Shown here: positions 45,346-56,943 of the stretch, piece by piece
Layout of the letters: every line of letters starts with the position of its first letter
Position numbering within the stretch: the first letter of the stretch is position 1
Position numbers and translations under genes: made by a program
The notes under the pieces: model-generated
What the model saw: the letters and a program-made list of their open reading frames with translations, nothing else
Databases searched by the model: none
Told to the model about the DNA's origin: nothing
DNA from: Aldrovandia affinis
Lineage: Eukaryota > Chordata > Actinopteri > Notacanthiformes > Halosauridae
Direction of reading: 5' to 3'
DNA: 64,000 nt
Assembly (NCBI GenBank): GCA_029706075.1
Contig: JAINUG010000380.1
Location: 447,117 to 511,116, forward strand

Positions 45346-46473
45346 GAGAAAAATCTGAAACAAAAATAAAAAAGATTTTAAACAAAAAAAATGTCAAGAC
45401 AAGATCCGAGTCATGCAGGCAGCCAGAAACAAGGGTAAAATCATGTCTGACGACCACCATGTCATGATTTTCCAAGACCTGTCCACAGAACTACACAAGA
45501 AAAGGAAGCTCACCAAACACCACACACAGCATCTCCACAGTGAACTGCCTGGCCTCCTTCAATATAAACCTTCACTACTGAAAAAATTATAACCAGTTCT
45601 TGCAGAGACCAGACTGGAATTGAACCCACAACCACTCTTTCGCAAAGCTAGTTCCTACTATGTGTGCCACAAGAAACCTCTGTAGATGAGTGCATCATAC
45701 CATTCCCTTATGCCCCTTATGCAACACAAGGGCAAAGCCTGCCGATTGATCTTGCCGATCGATTGATTGGCTAATCGTTGTGCTGGTCTGGTGTATTTAT
45801 TGATTGATTTATCTCTTTCTGATGTCTATTGTTTTCATGTTGCTGTAAGACAACCTAATTTCCACCTGGAGATCAATAAAGTATCTATCATCATCATCAT
45901 CATCATCATCATCAATCTGAGAGCGCAGAAGAAGGAAAGAGACACTTTCACAGAGCAGGAAGTACTCAAACGCTGATCCCTCAGCAAGGAGAGGACTCGT
46001 CTTGCTGTGCTTTGTGTCATTAGCTATGCTGTGCACTTGTCCGTCATATCTATAAACTTTGCTGAATTTTAACAAAATTGAACTTAACTGTGTACAGAAA
46101 TACCAGGCTTGGCTTTATTCGTCATTCACAGGGAGATTCCGTTTGATCAATATTTAAATTGTTAGATCTGATGGCCATGCAGCAATGCATTATAATCAAA
46201 CATTGCTTGTAATGCTTGAGAAGGCCCCTAGATGGGACCATTGTAAGATAATTGCAGTTTCTCTGTGACCCCGGTAGAGGTTGTTTTTCTTTTCACCTCA
46301 GTGTTAAACCCTAACTGACCTCATCAAATCTGAATAACTTTTTATTAGATTACTGGAGGTTTATGGCACAAAAGTGCAACAAAAAAAACTGCTGGCCTAT
46401 TTTCCCTGTATGTTTGAGTTCAGTGATCAGTGAGTCTTTCTCTATCCCAACATTCACCATCACCACCTTTTAA
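45346..46473. other. Repeat-rich non-coding block (unit B)
   Basis: Matches 8410-9530. It contains a LINE tail, a perfect (ATC)9 at 45887-45913 and the 5' stub of an L2 tail ending at the TTAA (46470-46473). No gene. Confidence 0.55.
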
Positions 46474-48295
46474 CCCCCTGAGGTCGACGGGAGCGGCGCC
46501 GCTCCCAGCAGCAATAAAAGTATATTACTATTTCTAACTTCGCGATATTTTATCATACACACGCGACAAAAACATTGACAGAAACCTTAGAATCGCGACT
46601 TTCCGATTTGAGCACTGGCAAATCAAATGGGATTTTTTAAATTAGGTTAATTAGACCAAAAGTAAACCTTGTTTTTTACTCTGTTTTTTACCTTTTAGTA
46701 CCGTCCCCCTTCTATTGACATGGTAACTAGGTGCGAGTTTCGGGAGGTGTGGGGAGGGCGTGGGGCCATGTGTGAAAACGCCGCGCGTAAACAAACACAA
46801 ACTGTCCCGACAATTTGAAGCAAGATTTTATACAGACATACAATTTTATTCAAGATGGAAAGATTTTCTGCGCTGCAGTGTTTGAGAGCATCGATGGAAA
46901 GCGACGAAGACAATAACTGACGAAGAGTAAGTAACTATATTTGATCTGCCATGTTATCAAATACTCGTATATATATTCAATATATGAATTCCGTGTGTTA
47001 AATTGCAGCGTAAACAATGTCCCGACATTATATCGGATCTTGTCTGTTTACGGATTGCGAGCTGCCAGCAACAGACGGTGTACGCTGATATTTATTTTAT
47101 TTACCATATTTTCAAATACTCGTGAAAAGTATTCGACTGCTGCGAATAATTAACGGGAGGATATTTAACCAGCTGGCATTTTGTTTCGGCGCTTGGACAT
47201 TATCTAGCTTAGCTTGATAATACCTATTGTGATTAATGTTTCTTGCCTCTCGAGAACTTGTTTGTTCGTGTGCTTGTTGTTGTTTAGATTCCCAGCGTTT
47301 AGTTTATACCACGTTTTTGGATACGTGGATTTACCTGTTTACTTTGATTTGTTTGTTCCTGTTCGTTGGTTTTGTTTTGTTTGTCTTTCCGTGTCTTCGC
47401 AGACACGGATTTTGCTTCGTTTTCCGACAGACGTTTAACGATAAATATCTTAAACCCAGAAAACGGGCTACTTTTGATCATGTGCCTGTGTCCACTGCCA
47501 AACACTCTGGATGTTGGCAAATTGGCTTCTGTTGGTTGCAATAAATGTGTACTCTGCAAGATGTCGGGGAAACAGCGGTTTGTGACGTTCCCTTGTGTCT
47601 ACAGTTGACCAGAAACTGTTTTGAGAAGTGGCACCAAAGACTGTGAAAAGAACAAATTGTCTCACCATGTTTTAATTTGGAATGTTTTGTATATAGTTTG
47701 TTTTCAATGAATCTTCCCAAATGAAAAAAAAAAACTTTCTGCATGGCTCACTGACTATTGCTTACTCTGATGGCTTTTCTCTTTGTCTGGCGGCCTTTGA
47801 GAGAGAGATGGCCCATCTGACAGATTTTACAGGTGTGGACAAGCCTCAGGTGTGGATCATGAATATTCTTGAAATTAGCATATAGCCCTCCCACAGCCTG
47901 AAATAAATGTGACCAGTTCTGATAAAAACAGGTTTTTAGCTATTTAGATCTCAGATGTGCTAAACTATTTTCACACCCTTACATAAACAAGACCTTGATG
48001 AACAAACGCATATTGGCAAAACAATTCGTCACTATAGTTTAGTGTGTGCTTTCACAACTTTTGTGACGGCAGAAAAATTTACTCTTTATAACTTGTGTGT
48101 TTGTAGATCTATTTACAAGCTGCATATGATACTGACCACACTATTGATGGCATATAAATGTAGCTGTGATTGTCCTTCAAATAAAAATATCAAACACTTT
48201 GGAGTAAGTGTGTGTTAAGTTGATGAAATTGAGATAAATATCAGACCATGCCAAAATCAAAAACCTCCTCTAAGCTTAGCACGGACCTCAGAGGG
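46474..48295 (+). mobile_element. piggyBac-like transposon, internally deleted
   Basis: The 1822-bp element is flanked by TTAA on both sides (46470-46473, 48296-48299). Its termini CCCCCTGAGGTC and GACCTCAGAGGG are inverted repeats with one mismatch. It retains a transposase-like N-terminus at 46855-46920 (MERFSALQCLRASMESDEDN). A C-terminal cysteine-rich stretch lies at about 47530-47645 (CNKCVLCKMSGKQRF, then RNCFEKWH in another frame), as in PGBD proteins. The DDD catalytic region is missing, so it is non-autonomous. Confidence 0.75.
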
Positions 48296-48475
48296 TTAAG
48301 GGGTCAGGGAATGATTTTCCAGTTTTTCCTTGACATCGGCTGAAATAGTTTTTTTCTGTTTTTAAATTGTTTTAATTACCATGTCCATTGTGAAGGGCTG
48401 TAAGACGACTTGTTTGTAAATGGCGCTATACAAACTAAATGTTGATTGATTAGGTGATTGAGTGTAAAACGCCTG
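48296..48475 (+). mobile_element. L2 3' tail fragment, right part (unit B)
   Basis: Continues the L2 tail interrupted by the piggyBac-like element (GGGGTCAGGGAATGATTTTC, then TTGTAAATGGCGCTATACAA and TTGATTGATT). Orthologue of 9531-9690. Confidence 0.7.
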
Positions 48476-48481
48476 CACTGT

Positions 48482-49180
48482 GTTAACCTTTATTTATACA
48501 GGTTATCTCATTGAGACACGGGGTCTCATTCTCAAGAGAGACCTGGTCAGACAGCAGCAGCAATTATACATACAAAGTTACAGACAGACATAACATTCAA
48601 TACAGAGACATTAATACAGAGACGAGGTAAAAACAGATCAAAGTGTAAAAGTGCTACGGTAACCGGATTTTAACTCCTATGTACAGGAGCAAACCCCCAC
48701 AGACGCTCTCTCCAAGTTATATCAAAGTTGCTTAAAATCTCCAAGGGGAATCAAGCCAGACAGCTTCAGTTCCTGCTGTAATGTATTCCAGGTTGAGGGG
48801 GCAGAGAAGGAGAAGGCCTTTTTACCAAGTTCTGTACGACCTGAGGGGATGGAGAGTGTGATGAAGCCCTGGGAGTGTAGGCCATAGCAGCTCAGTTTGC
48901 GTGATATGTAAGTGGATAGGTAAATGGGCAGCAGACCAAGGATGGATTTATAAATGAAGTTATACCACTGTAAGGCTCTACGCATGGATAAGGAGGACCA
49001 GTTGACTAAAGAATACAGAATGCAATGATGTGTGAGAGGTTTACAACCAGTTATAAATCTCAAAGCTCCATGATAAACAGCGTCCAACAAACGAAGGGAG
49101 TGGGCTGACGCGTTCATATATAAAACATCCCCATAGTCCAGGAGAGGCAAGAAGGTGGCAGCAACAAGCCGTTTCCTGAA
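48482..49180 (-). mobile_element. 5'-truncated LINE with RT C-terminus, antisense
   Basis: The minus-strand frame contains FRKRLVAATFLPLLDYGDVL, LDAVYHGALRFITG, LGLLPIYLSTYI and FSFSAPSTWNTLQQELKL, the post-RT C-terminal region of a CR1/L2/Rex-type LINE. The 3' end reads GTATAAATAAAGGTTAACAC. It is absent from unit A near 9712. No clean target duplication is visible and a few bases of the site appear lost. Confidence 0.7.
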
Positions 49181-49429
49181 ATACTGAAAGGAAAGCCAGT
49201 GTGAACTGAGGCCGTGCAAACAGACTTGTTCCTGAGGGAACCCTGCCATGACACACGTGTAAATCTGCTGAGGTGAAAGTGCACTCCCGCCATTCTCACA
49301 GCTAACGCGCATGCTGTGCTTTTCAACAGTGTGACAGACCCTGTACGTCCTGCAGGTGTACGTGGCATCAGGGGGGGAATGTGAGAAGTGCTTCTTTTAG
49401 GTGGGTCTTCAGGGGCTTGCTGATTTGCT

Positions 49430-49970
49430 TTCTAAAAATAAAATAAAATGTCCGTTACTACCTGTGGGTGTTTGTGTATATATGTGTGTGTGTGTGTACA
49501 TGTATATGTATGTGTGTTTGTGGATGTCAGTATAGGTATATACTGTATACACAGCTATGAGTATAAAAGTGGTGCCTGCTTCCTACCTTTTCTCCCGCCC
49601 CCTACCTCCTCGCAGCTCACTCAATTGCTTTGATACTTTATTGATAACCGTCCAAGCTAGGGTGAGGGGGTTTTATGGCCCTTAGAAGGATGGGGATCAG
49701 TGCACCTCAAATACGCCACTGGGATGGGATTCTGACACATGAGTACGGTGCGTGATGCGCCCTCCTATTTTAAATGTCTTTCTTTGAAGAAATGCAGGGG
49801 AACTTTGACTCTCCCCTCCTTTCTTATTTTTGTTTTTTTATGTTTTATTTTATATGTGTTTTGTTGGGTGGGAATATGTGGGGATCTATGGACATTATTG
49901 CCTTTTTTTCCACAGGACTCAACTCCTTCTGCATCACTCAAATGTCAGTTGATGTTCTCTGATACATATG
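49430..49970. other. L1 inter-ORF sequence with TG microsatellite (unit B)
   Basis: Orthologue of 11447-11969; TG tract near 49480-49500, otherwise non-coding. Confidence 0.5.
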
Positions 49971-51640
49971 ACTGACCTCAAGTTTTTAAGTTTTAATGTG
50001 AAGGGATTGAATATTCCTCACAAGTGAACAAGTGTCCTGGATCTCCTCCACAGGAAGGGCATCGACTTGGCGTTTACCCAAGAGTCCCACTTGCTGCGTA
50101 GTGATATTAAGCGACCCAATACATTTTATCATACAATTGCTTCATCCTCTGATAACACCAAAACAAAGGGTGTGGCTATACTCTGTAGACGCAAATTAAA
50201 ATGTGATCTTTTGGACTCTTGGTCTGATGATAAGGGGAGGATCGCTATCGCTAAGATCTGTATTCAAGGTAAAAATATTGCATTAGTATCAGCATATGCT
50301 CCCAATAAATATGACACGGTGTTCTATAGCCTTTTAACTAAAACCCTTCTGGAATTAACTGATTTTAGATTAGTAGTGGGCGCTGATTTCAACGCCGTAT
50401 GGGATCATAGGATGGATAGGACCGGGGTGATTGAGGGCAGAGACCAAAGTTCTGAAGCGCTACGTGCTTGAGCAAATAGCACAGATGTGGTTGATCTTCA
50501 AAGGACTTTTAATTTCTCTCTGCTAGACATGGCACCTTTTCAAGAACAGATTTTATTTTTGCTTCCAGAGACTTATTTTGCGATATAATCCCATGGGTCT
50601 CTCGGATCACAAGGCGGTGTTTTGTCCTGCCTTTATTCGCTCAGCCTTAGCTAGGGCACCTAGATGGCCTTTTAACTCTACCCTTCTTGATAATTAATCA
50701 TTAAAAGTACAATTTGAAAGGAATCTACACTAATTCTTAGAAATCAATAAGGGTTCAGTTGATGAGCCGAGAGTGTTATGGGATGGGCACACAAATAGAT
50801 GTTTGCCCAGAGATGGAAGCCCCCCCATGCTCTTTCCTGTTGACAATGGATTCTCTCCTTTTTATATATAGTTGGGATGAACCTGTCGACAGGGAGAATG
50901 CATGGGGCTAATGAGAGTAGTGTAAATCTATGGTCAGAGATATCTGGGAAACTAAATGATCTGATATTTTGAGTGTTGTTGCTGAGTTGAGTATATGAGT
51001 ATATTTATTTTCCTTTAGGTCCCCAGGGTGGCAGGGTGTTTTTTCTGTCTTTGTGCGTTTGTTTGTTATTTTGTTTGTTTTTGATTGGGGTTGCGTTGTT
51101 GTTGAACTGCTGACTGTGTTTGAGGAACTACTGGACGGATTTCAGGCCCTTGTTCCTCGTGATTGGCTGGTTGAATTGGCTGGATGGCTCTGCTGAGTGG
51201 AACTCGGGGCCCCCTGGAATTTGCTCGGCTCGGTTGTCCGGCTGCGAGGAATAGGCCTGGTCTTTCTTCTTTTCTTTTTTATCGTGTATTTTGGTTGTCT
51301 TGGTGAGAAATGTGATATCTGTTTTTGGAATAAAAACAAAAGGGGATTGGAATATGATAACTGTATTATATTTTGCTTGGGATATCTAACTGTTGCAGTA
51401 TTACGTTCCAGCAAATATGTTTGCTTTTCGACGGAGGTGCTTTAAAAAAAATCTTTTTTATATATTTTGAAACGGTGGTGTATTGTCTAGACCTCTGTCA
51501 AAAGGGAAAAAACGGAAAAAAATATAATAATTATAGTCTAACAATGTCGCAGCCAGCCATGTTTGATTCCTACTCTGTGTAGGCATACATTTTTGTTTTG
51601 TCTTGTTTATATAATTTTACAATGAAGAAAATAAATAAAT
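49971..51640 (+). pseudogene. L1/Tx1 ORF2 remnant (unit B)
   Basis: The endonuclease (FTQESHLL, VSAYAPN, GADFNAV, and LSDHKAVF near 50598) is readable at 49980-50660, with frame breaks near 50020 and 50470. After about 50787 the unit A spacer, RT entry and C-terminal blocks are missing. Another stretch (50790-51260) follows, and homology returns at about 51270 (3' UTR). Units A and B therefore carry different internal deletions of one ancestral L1. Confidence 0.75.
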
Positions 51641-51680
51641 ATACAACTTATTTGAAGTTCATTGGAAGGTTATGAAACTA

Positions 51681-52652
51681 TACAGTGGCCTACAATGTTT
51701 TCCTGTTTCCCTAGGTTATAAAAAGGAGGGAACACACGTTTGAAATACTGTGGTCAGCCATCATCATGGTGAAAGGTGAAGAACTCCCTGAAAGCATCAG
51801 ACAAAAGGTTATTGACCTCTACAAATCAGATGGCTACAACAAACTAAAAAGTTAAAAGATACCGCTTTCCACTGTTGTGTCAACTATTAGTAAAAAATGT
51901 GAAATGTAAATGCTTAAAATGTAGTAAGTTTAAGGCCATTGGAACAGTGGCTAACCTGCCAGGTAGAGGACGCAAGTCTATCTTGCCCCCACGTGTAGTG
52001 AGACGGATGGTTCGAGAGGCAAAATGAAGTCCAAGGGGCACAGTTCAAGATCTCCAAAACAATTTTGTCCAAAAACCTTGTTCCCTCTGGCAGGAAGCTA
52101 CCCCTTGGCCACAGGTGGACCTTCCAACAAGACAACGATCCCAAACATGCATCCAAAAAAACGAAGAAATGGTTGACAGAGCACAAGATCAATGTCTTGA
52201 GGTGGCCATCTCAGTCTCCAGACCTGAATCCAATTGAATATTTGTGGTTTGAACTCAGCAGTTCACAAACATCAACCCAAGAATCTGAAGGAACTAGAAC
52301 CATTCTGCATGGAGGAATGGTTGAGAATCCCCCGCCAAGAGGTATCATAACCTCGTAAGACACTACAGAAGGTGACTACTTGCTGTTATAATGGCCAAGG
52401 GAGGAACCACAAAGAACTGATAACAGGGGTGTGAATATTTGTGATTCTGGAGTTTTCTGGGAAAAAATTATAATTTGTAAACCGTTCGATTGTGGTTTGT
52501 GCCAATGCATTATTATTAAAGAATATACATTTCTAAATTCTAATTCTGAATTGAAGAGCATAAAATATACCTCATTACTTATATAGTTTATTTTATATGA
52601 TCTCTTTTGTTCATCTTTATCAAGGGTGTGAATAAAAATGGAGCCTATTGTA
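51681..52652 (+). mobile_element. Tc1-like transposon (unit B), uninterrupted
   Basis: 972 bp between TA sites. It begins TACAGTGGCCTACAATG and ends in the degenerate inverted repeat. Readable transposase blocks are VKGEELPESIRQKVIDLYKS at 51766, the GRGRK hinge near 51960, [15 protein letters not shown] near 52130 and [20 protein letters not shown] near 52180. Stops and a small deletion after WFEL make it inactive. Confidence 0.8.
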
Positions 52653-52709
52653 TATGCCACAAATAATGCAATTAGAAAAAATATTGAAAAAGCTTACTAC
52701 CATAACTAT

Positions 52710-54910
52710 CGAGGGTTTAGTGCGTAAGGGGCGTAAGTGCCATTTTCATAATTTTACAGGAGAGCAAAAACAAAATTTGCATGATTGTATTTATTTCATT
52801 TATAACACCATATACAAACCACTCATGTTTTTGAAAAAGATTACCTTTTATTAAAAAGACATAACATTAAGTTATGTTAAAAAAAGCACTTACGCTTTTT
52901 TCGCGCTGACATTTCACTCTTCTTCATTAAAAAGGGCATCATAATAATTTTAGCAACTAAATTCAAGAACTTTATCATTTTTGTTTATTCTTAGTTAATC
53001 AACATACTATTTAATTTAAAAAATCTTTCAATAGTCCTAGTATGCAGTGTGCACAGTTTGACATGTGGAGTGAAGTAATTTCATTCTAACCATCAGAAAT
53101 ATTTATTATAAAAAGAACATTAAAATGTATATTAATTTCATATTTTCAGCATTACAGGCATTCAAAGGTAATGTTTTGAAGTTAGAGTCGAGTATACAGT
53201 GCTTTAAGTATCATGAAATGGTAAAAACAAAACAAAAATGTAATTGCAATCTGCAACTTTGTTATCCAGCTTATTGCAATTGCAAAATGCTTTTTTTTCC
53301 TTTGAGTTCATCTTACTTTGCTCAACTACTTGTTCATCTTACTTTACTCAATCAAATCAAGTCTCCGTTTGCTAAACTTAAATAGATTAAGTCTATCCTC
53401 ATAACTTTTACCTTTCGTACCAATTTAGTTTTTCTAAAAGCAACTTTTTCAAGAGCTTCTATATCTTTCTTGTAGTGTGGTGCCTGGAACTACACACAGT
53501 ACTCTAAGTGAGGTCTGACAAAGGCATTATATAACATTAATATAACGTCCTTTGATTTATACTCAATAGTTTTTGTACCCCAGCATCCTGTTGGCCTTTT
53601 TCACTGCTGTAGCACACTGCTTAGATGCAGATAGACTTTGATCAACTACATTTCCTAAGCCTTTTTGAAATTGAACACCTACTCATTTTTCTCCTCCCAT
53701 AAAATACTCCTGTCTTATGTTTTATTTCCCACATGTATAACTTTACATTTAGCAATATTGAATGTCATCTGCTACGTTTCTGCCCATTCTTGGATTTTCT
53801 TTAAATCATCTTGGATTACTTTAGTCGATTCCAAGCTGTTTGCCAAACCACCAAGTTTAGTATCATCTGCAAATTTAACTATTTTGCTACTAATGTCTTA
53901 ATGGACTTCACTGCCAACAGCACCTAGGTCAGATACGACCCCTCCTACTGTTTTCCAATGAATTCATTTTAACAATGAGCCTCTCATGTGGTACCTTGTC
54001 AAATGTTTTTTGAACGTCCAAATATATAATATCATAAGCCTGGTTCAGGTCAACACACTTTGTAGCCTCTTCAAAAAAGTCCAGGTTTGTTAGGCATGAA
54101 AAGTCACCTTGAGAAAACCATGTTGGCTCTCCCTTAAAATACTATTATTTTTCAAGAATGATTCCAACTTGTCCCTAATAATACATTCCAGTATTTTACA
54201 TGAGATGCAAGTTAAACTAACAGGCCTATAGTCCCCTGGATCAGTACGGTCCCCCTTCTTATATATTGGAATTATCCTACCCTGCTTCCAGTCATCTAGT
54301 ATTTCTCCAGTGTTTATGGATTGCATAAAATATCAGGGCCTGCTGCCTTATTTGTCTTACGTTTTTGTCGTTTTTCTAGTACTTCTATGTCCCTTATCTC
54401 AAAGTCCTCCAAAACATTATGTAAATTGGCTATATACATTTAAGCATATTTATAACCTCTTCTCTGGTAAAGCTCTCAACAAAGAAACTGTTGTGTTTTA
54501 GCAATATCCTTATTATTGTAAACCGAAGTTCCTTCCTTATTCTTAATGCACTTAACCTCATCATTTTTGTTGTGTTGTGTTTGTTCTCTTCTTGTCAGCC
54601 ATTTTGTCCTAACTGCTGTCAAGTGGGCAGGTCCATAATGCATCAGTGGGAAAATGGTTAGTTTAGTGTGAAAAGGGCGTAAATGCGCCACATTTTCACC
54701 CCAAGCTGTGTACACTTACGCCCTTTTCACACCAAACTTAACCCAAGGTTTGAAATGTGTCTTTAGGGTTAGAGCTTTATTTCAATACAGTAAAGCATGA
54801 TGCATGTGTCCTTTTACCATTATATGGAGCTCATCAAGAGCTTTCCATTGATATATATAACTTATTTTTGACCAAAATGTCACTTAAGCCCCTTACACAC
54901 TAAACCCTCG
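52710..54910. mobile_element. DNA element with CGAGGG inverted ends, carrying a CR1 fragment
   Basis: The left end CGAGGGTTTAGTGCGTAAGG (52710) is mirrored by CCTTACACACTAAACCCTCG at the right (54891-54910). CTAT lies immediately outside both ends. A second inverted pair of related ends lies inside (54659-54684 and 54713-54739, TTTAGTGTGAAAAGGGCGTA type). No transposase is recognised. The interior holds an antisense CR1. The superfamily is uncertain. Confidence 0.55.
53400..54560 (-). pseudogene. CR1-like LINE fragment, antisense
   Basis: The minus strand reads DDWKQGRIIPIYKKGDRTDP, DYRPVSLTCISCKILE and ESQHGF (54326-54090), the start of a CR1-type RT. Further on, stretches such as [13 protein letters not shown] and [14 protein letters not shown] (about 53440-53590) mark its C-terminal end. 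Stops and frameshifts are frequent, and the catalytic YADD region is not clearly preserved. Confidence 0.65.
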
Positions 54911-55759
54911 CTATGTAATGACGAACCTCTCTGGGATTCCCTCCTGTCGAATGTTCTCACTCTGAACAGGACGCAGTTTGTCTCATTCTCCAATAGTTTT
55001 TCCTGCTCTGAACGCTGTCCTCTCACTGTAATCTGCCGAAAGAAACCAATAATGGAATTATTAAATATACAGTGAACACATGACAACATATTCCAAACAT
55101 TGCAATGTACAATATGAGAGCTACTATTAATGTAGTAATAGTGCTGTCAACTTGCCAATTTTACAAACTGAAATAAAAGGAGCTCAATAGCAATACCGAC
55201 GCCTTTCCTCTCTCAACGAACCAAATAATGGCAATTATCTAACATTTCAACTCAGTTCATTGCTGATTTATCAGTTTATATGAAAAGACAGTGAAATACA
55301 TAGAATATATGAGGTACAATTAAGTTATGTTACTTAAACAGTTTTACAAACTGAAATAGCAGTATAGAAAAGCTAATATTTTCCTCAACTAAATAAAATG
55401 CTGCTAGCTAGCACTGTAACACAAGTGGTAAACTAACGTTAGCTGAGATTAAATATATATATATTTAAAGATGTGAAATGAATGCTTCAATGAAACACCC
55501 CAAGTTGTCTCCTAATTCGATCGTGAGGTCTTCCAGCGCTAACAACCCGCTCTCTCTTTTGGACGAAACCAAATTAAATTAAAAAATGTCTAACGTTAGC
55601 TGATTAACGCTACTTAGCTTAGCAACAACTGAACTTTCGGTAATTAATTACTTAAATTAATAACGTCACTACAAAGACAGCGACTCCCAAATTATGAAAA
55701 AGCAATGTATACAAATGGCAATGACCTTGGAATTGATGCTCAGAAGTTGTGGTTGTGAC
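54911..55759. other. Unit B-only non-coding DNA
   Basis: AT-rich, with no domain or repeat ends that I can assign. It has no counterpart in unit A because of the deletion at 17125. Confidence 0.45.
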
Positions 55760-56073
55760 TGACTACGTTTACATGCACACCATATTCCTGTATTAATCGG
55801 AATAATGACAATATTCCGATTACGTATGAGTCATGTAAACGCCTTAACCCGATTGCCATAACCCGATTAAGGTCATATTCGGATTACTAAAATTCCGAAT
55901 AAGACCCCTGGCATATGCCTGTATTAACCCGATTATTGGGTCATGTAAACATGTTAGTCGGAATATGCCCTTAACGGAATATTAATTTACGTCTGCGCAT
56001 GTTCATTTTGCAAGGAATCTGGGTAATTTAGCTTGGTTGCTATAGCAATAGCTTTAGCTAGCAATTTGGCAAC

Positions 56074-56328
56074 ATGGCGAAAAGCACTCAGAAAAGTAAT
56101 CACTTCTGGAGCGAGGATGAGACAAATTTATGTATTCAAATCATGAAAGATCTAAATATCATGGAATACATCGATGGGCGAAAGCACCGCAATAGCGATA
56201 TTTTTAAAAGGGTGTGCGACAAACTCAAAGAAGCAGACACATTTCTTCACCGTACACTTGTGGACACCGAACTGATTTCGCAACCACACGATACTCAGCA
56301 CAACTTGCCAGTTTGTACAGAACGATAG
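56074..56328 (+). pseudogene. Harbinger Myb/SANT-like protein, N-terminal part
   Basis: An 84-codon frame reads NHFWSEDETNLCIQIMKDLN and HRNSDIFKRVCDKLKEA, the trihelix/Myb-like DNA-binding domain of the accessory protein in animal Harbinger elements. After about codon 60 the sequence is the reverse of the transposase frame, so the C-terminus is lost. In intact elements this protein brings the transposase to the termini. Confidence 0.65.
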
Positions 56329-56701
56329 CAACGCGCATTGGAAGTGGCACAGGCGCACGTACTGTGTCTTGGGAAGGTTCCATAACCCTTTCCATCATTC
56401 GGCACAGTTTGTTGAATGAGTCTCTCGACATGCGGAAATTTTCTCTCCACTCTGCATCCGTAAACTCTACCATCACTACTCTGTACCACCAGTCCTGGCT
56501 GCGAACTTTCATCCATAGTCTCCGGGGGGTTCTGATTGGCATAAATGGCATATTAACAAGTACCATAGCTCCATTTGCCATTTCCTCGCGTTCTCGTCTG
56601 CCATGGTTGAGGATGTGAATGAGAACGAGTGTTCTTGTTACATTATGATGTAGAAGTGCTAAGAAGACAACACAATATAACGCAAAAGCAAGCATTTTCA
56701 A
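56225..56701 (-). pseudogene. Harbinger (HARBI1-like) transposase, N-terminal part
   Basis: A 158-codon frame contains QDWWYRVVMVEFTDAEWREN, FRMSRDSFNKLCRMM and PLPMRVAIVLYKLAS, typical of the region before the DDE core in HARBI1-type transposases. All catalytic residues lie in the missing C-terminal part. It overlaps the Myb-like frame tail to tail at 56225-56328, the deletion junction. Confidence 0.7.
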
Positions 56702-56943
56702 GCCTTTTGTGGAAATGGGAATTACTGCAGGAAAATAACGCGCCTATTTATTCAGCTGAGTACCCAGAAAGCCCTTGCGCGGCACTACATCGCTGGTTTA
56801 TTCGGAATATGCCGAATAACATGTAAACGGGAATATTCCCGTAGCTCAACATTCTGCGGGGCATGTAAACACCTTATTCGGAATATTGCCTTAACCCGAA
56901 TATGGACCTTAATCGGAATATGGTGTGCATGTAAACGTAGTCA

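Larger units (their letters stand above)
55760..56943 (+). mobile_element. PIF/Harbinger-like transposon with Myb-like and transposase remnants
   Basis: A 1.18-kb element with 29-bp inverted repeats starting TGACTACGTTTACATGCACA. The subterminal sequence has repeated TCATGTAAAC and CCGATTA motifs. It carries two convergent truncated genes described separately. The deletion that joined them removed the DDE core, so it is non-autonomous. No matching 3-bp target duplication is visible. Confidence 0.75.

Noticed and set aside
47236..47544. Independent gene in the piggyBac-like element
   Set aside because: The first part is T-rich and lacks domain signal; only the later cysteine-rich part resembles a transposase C-terminus and it is frameshifted.
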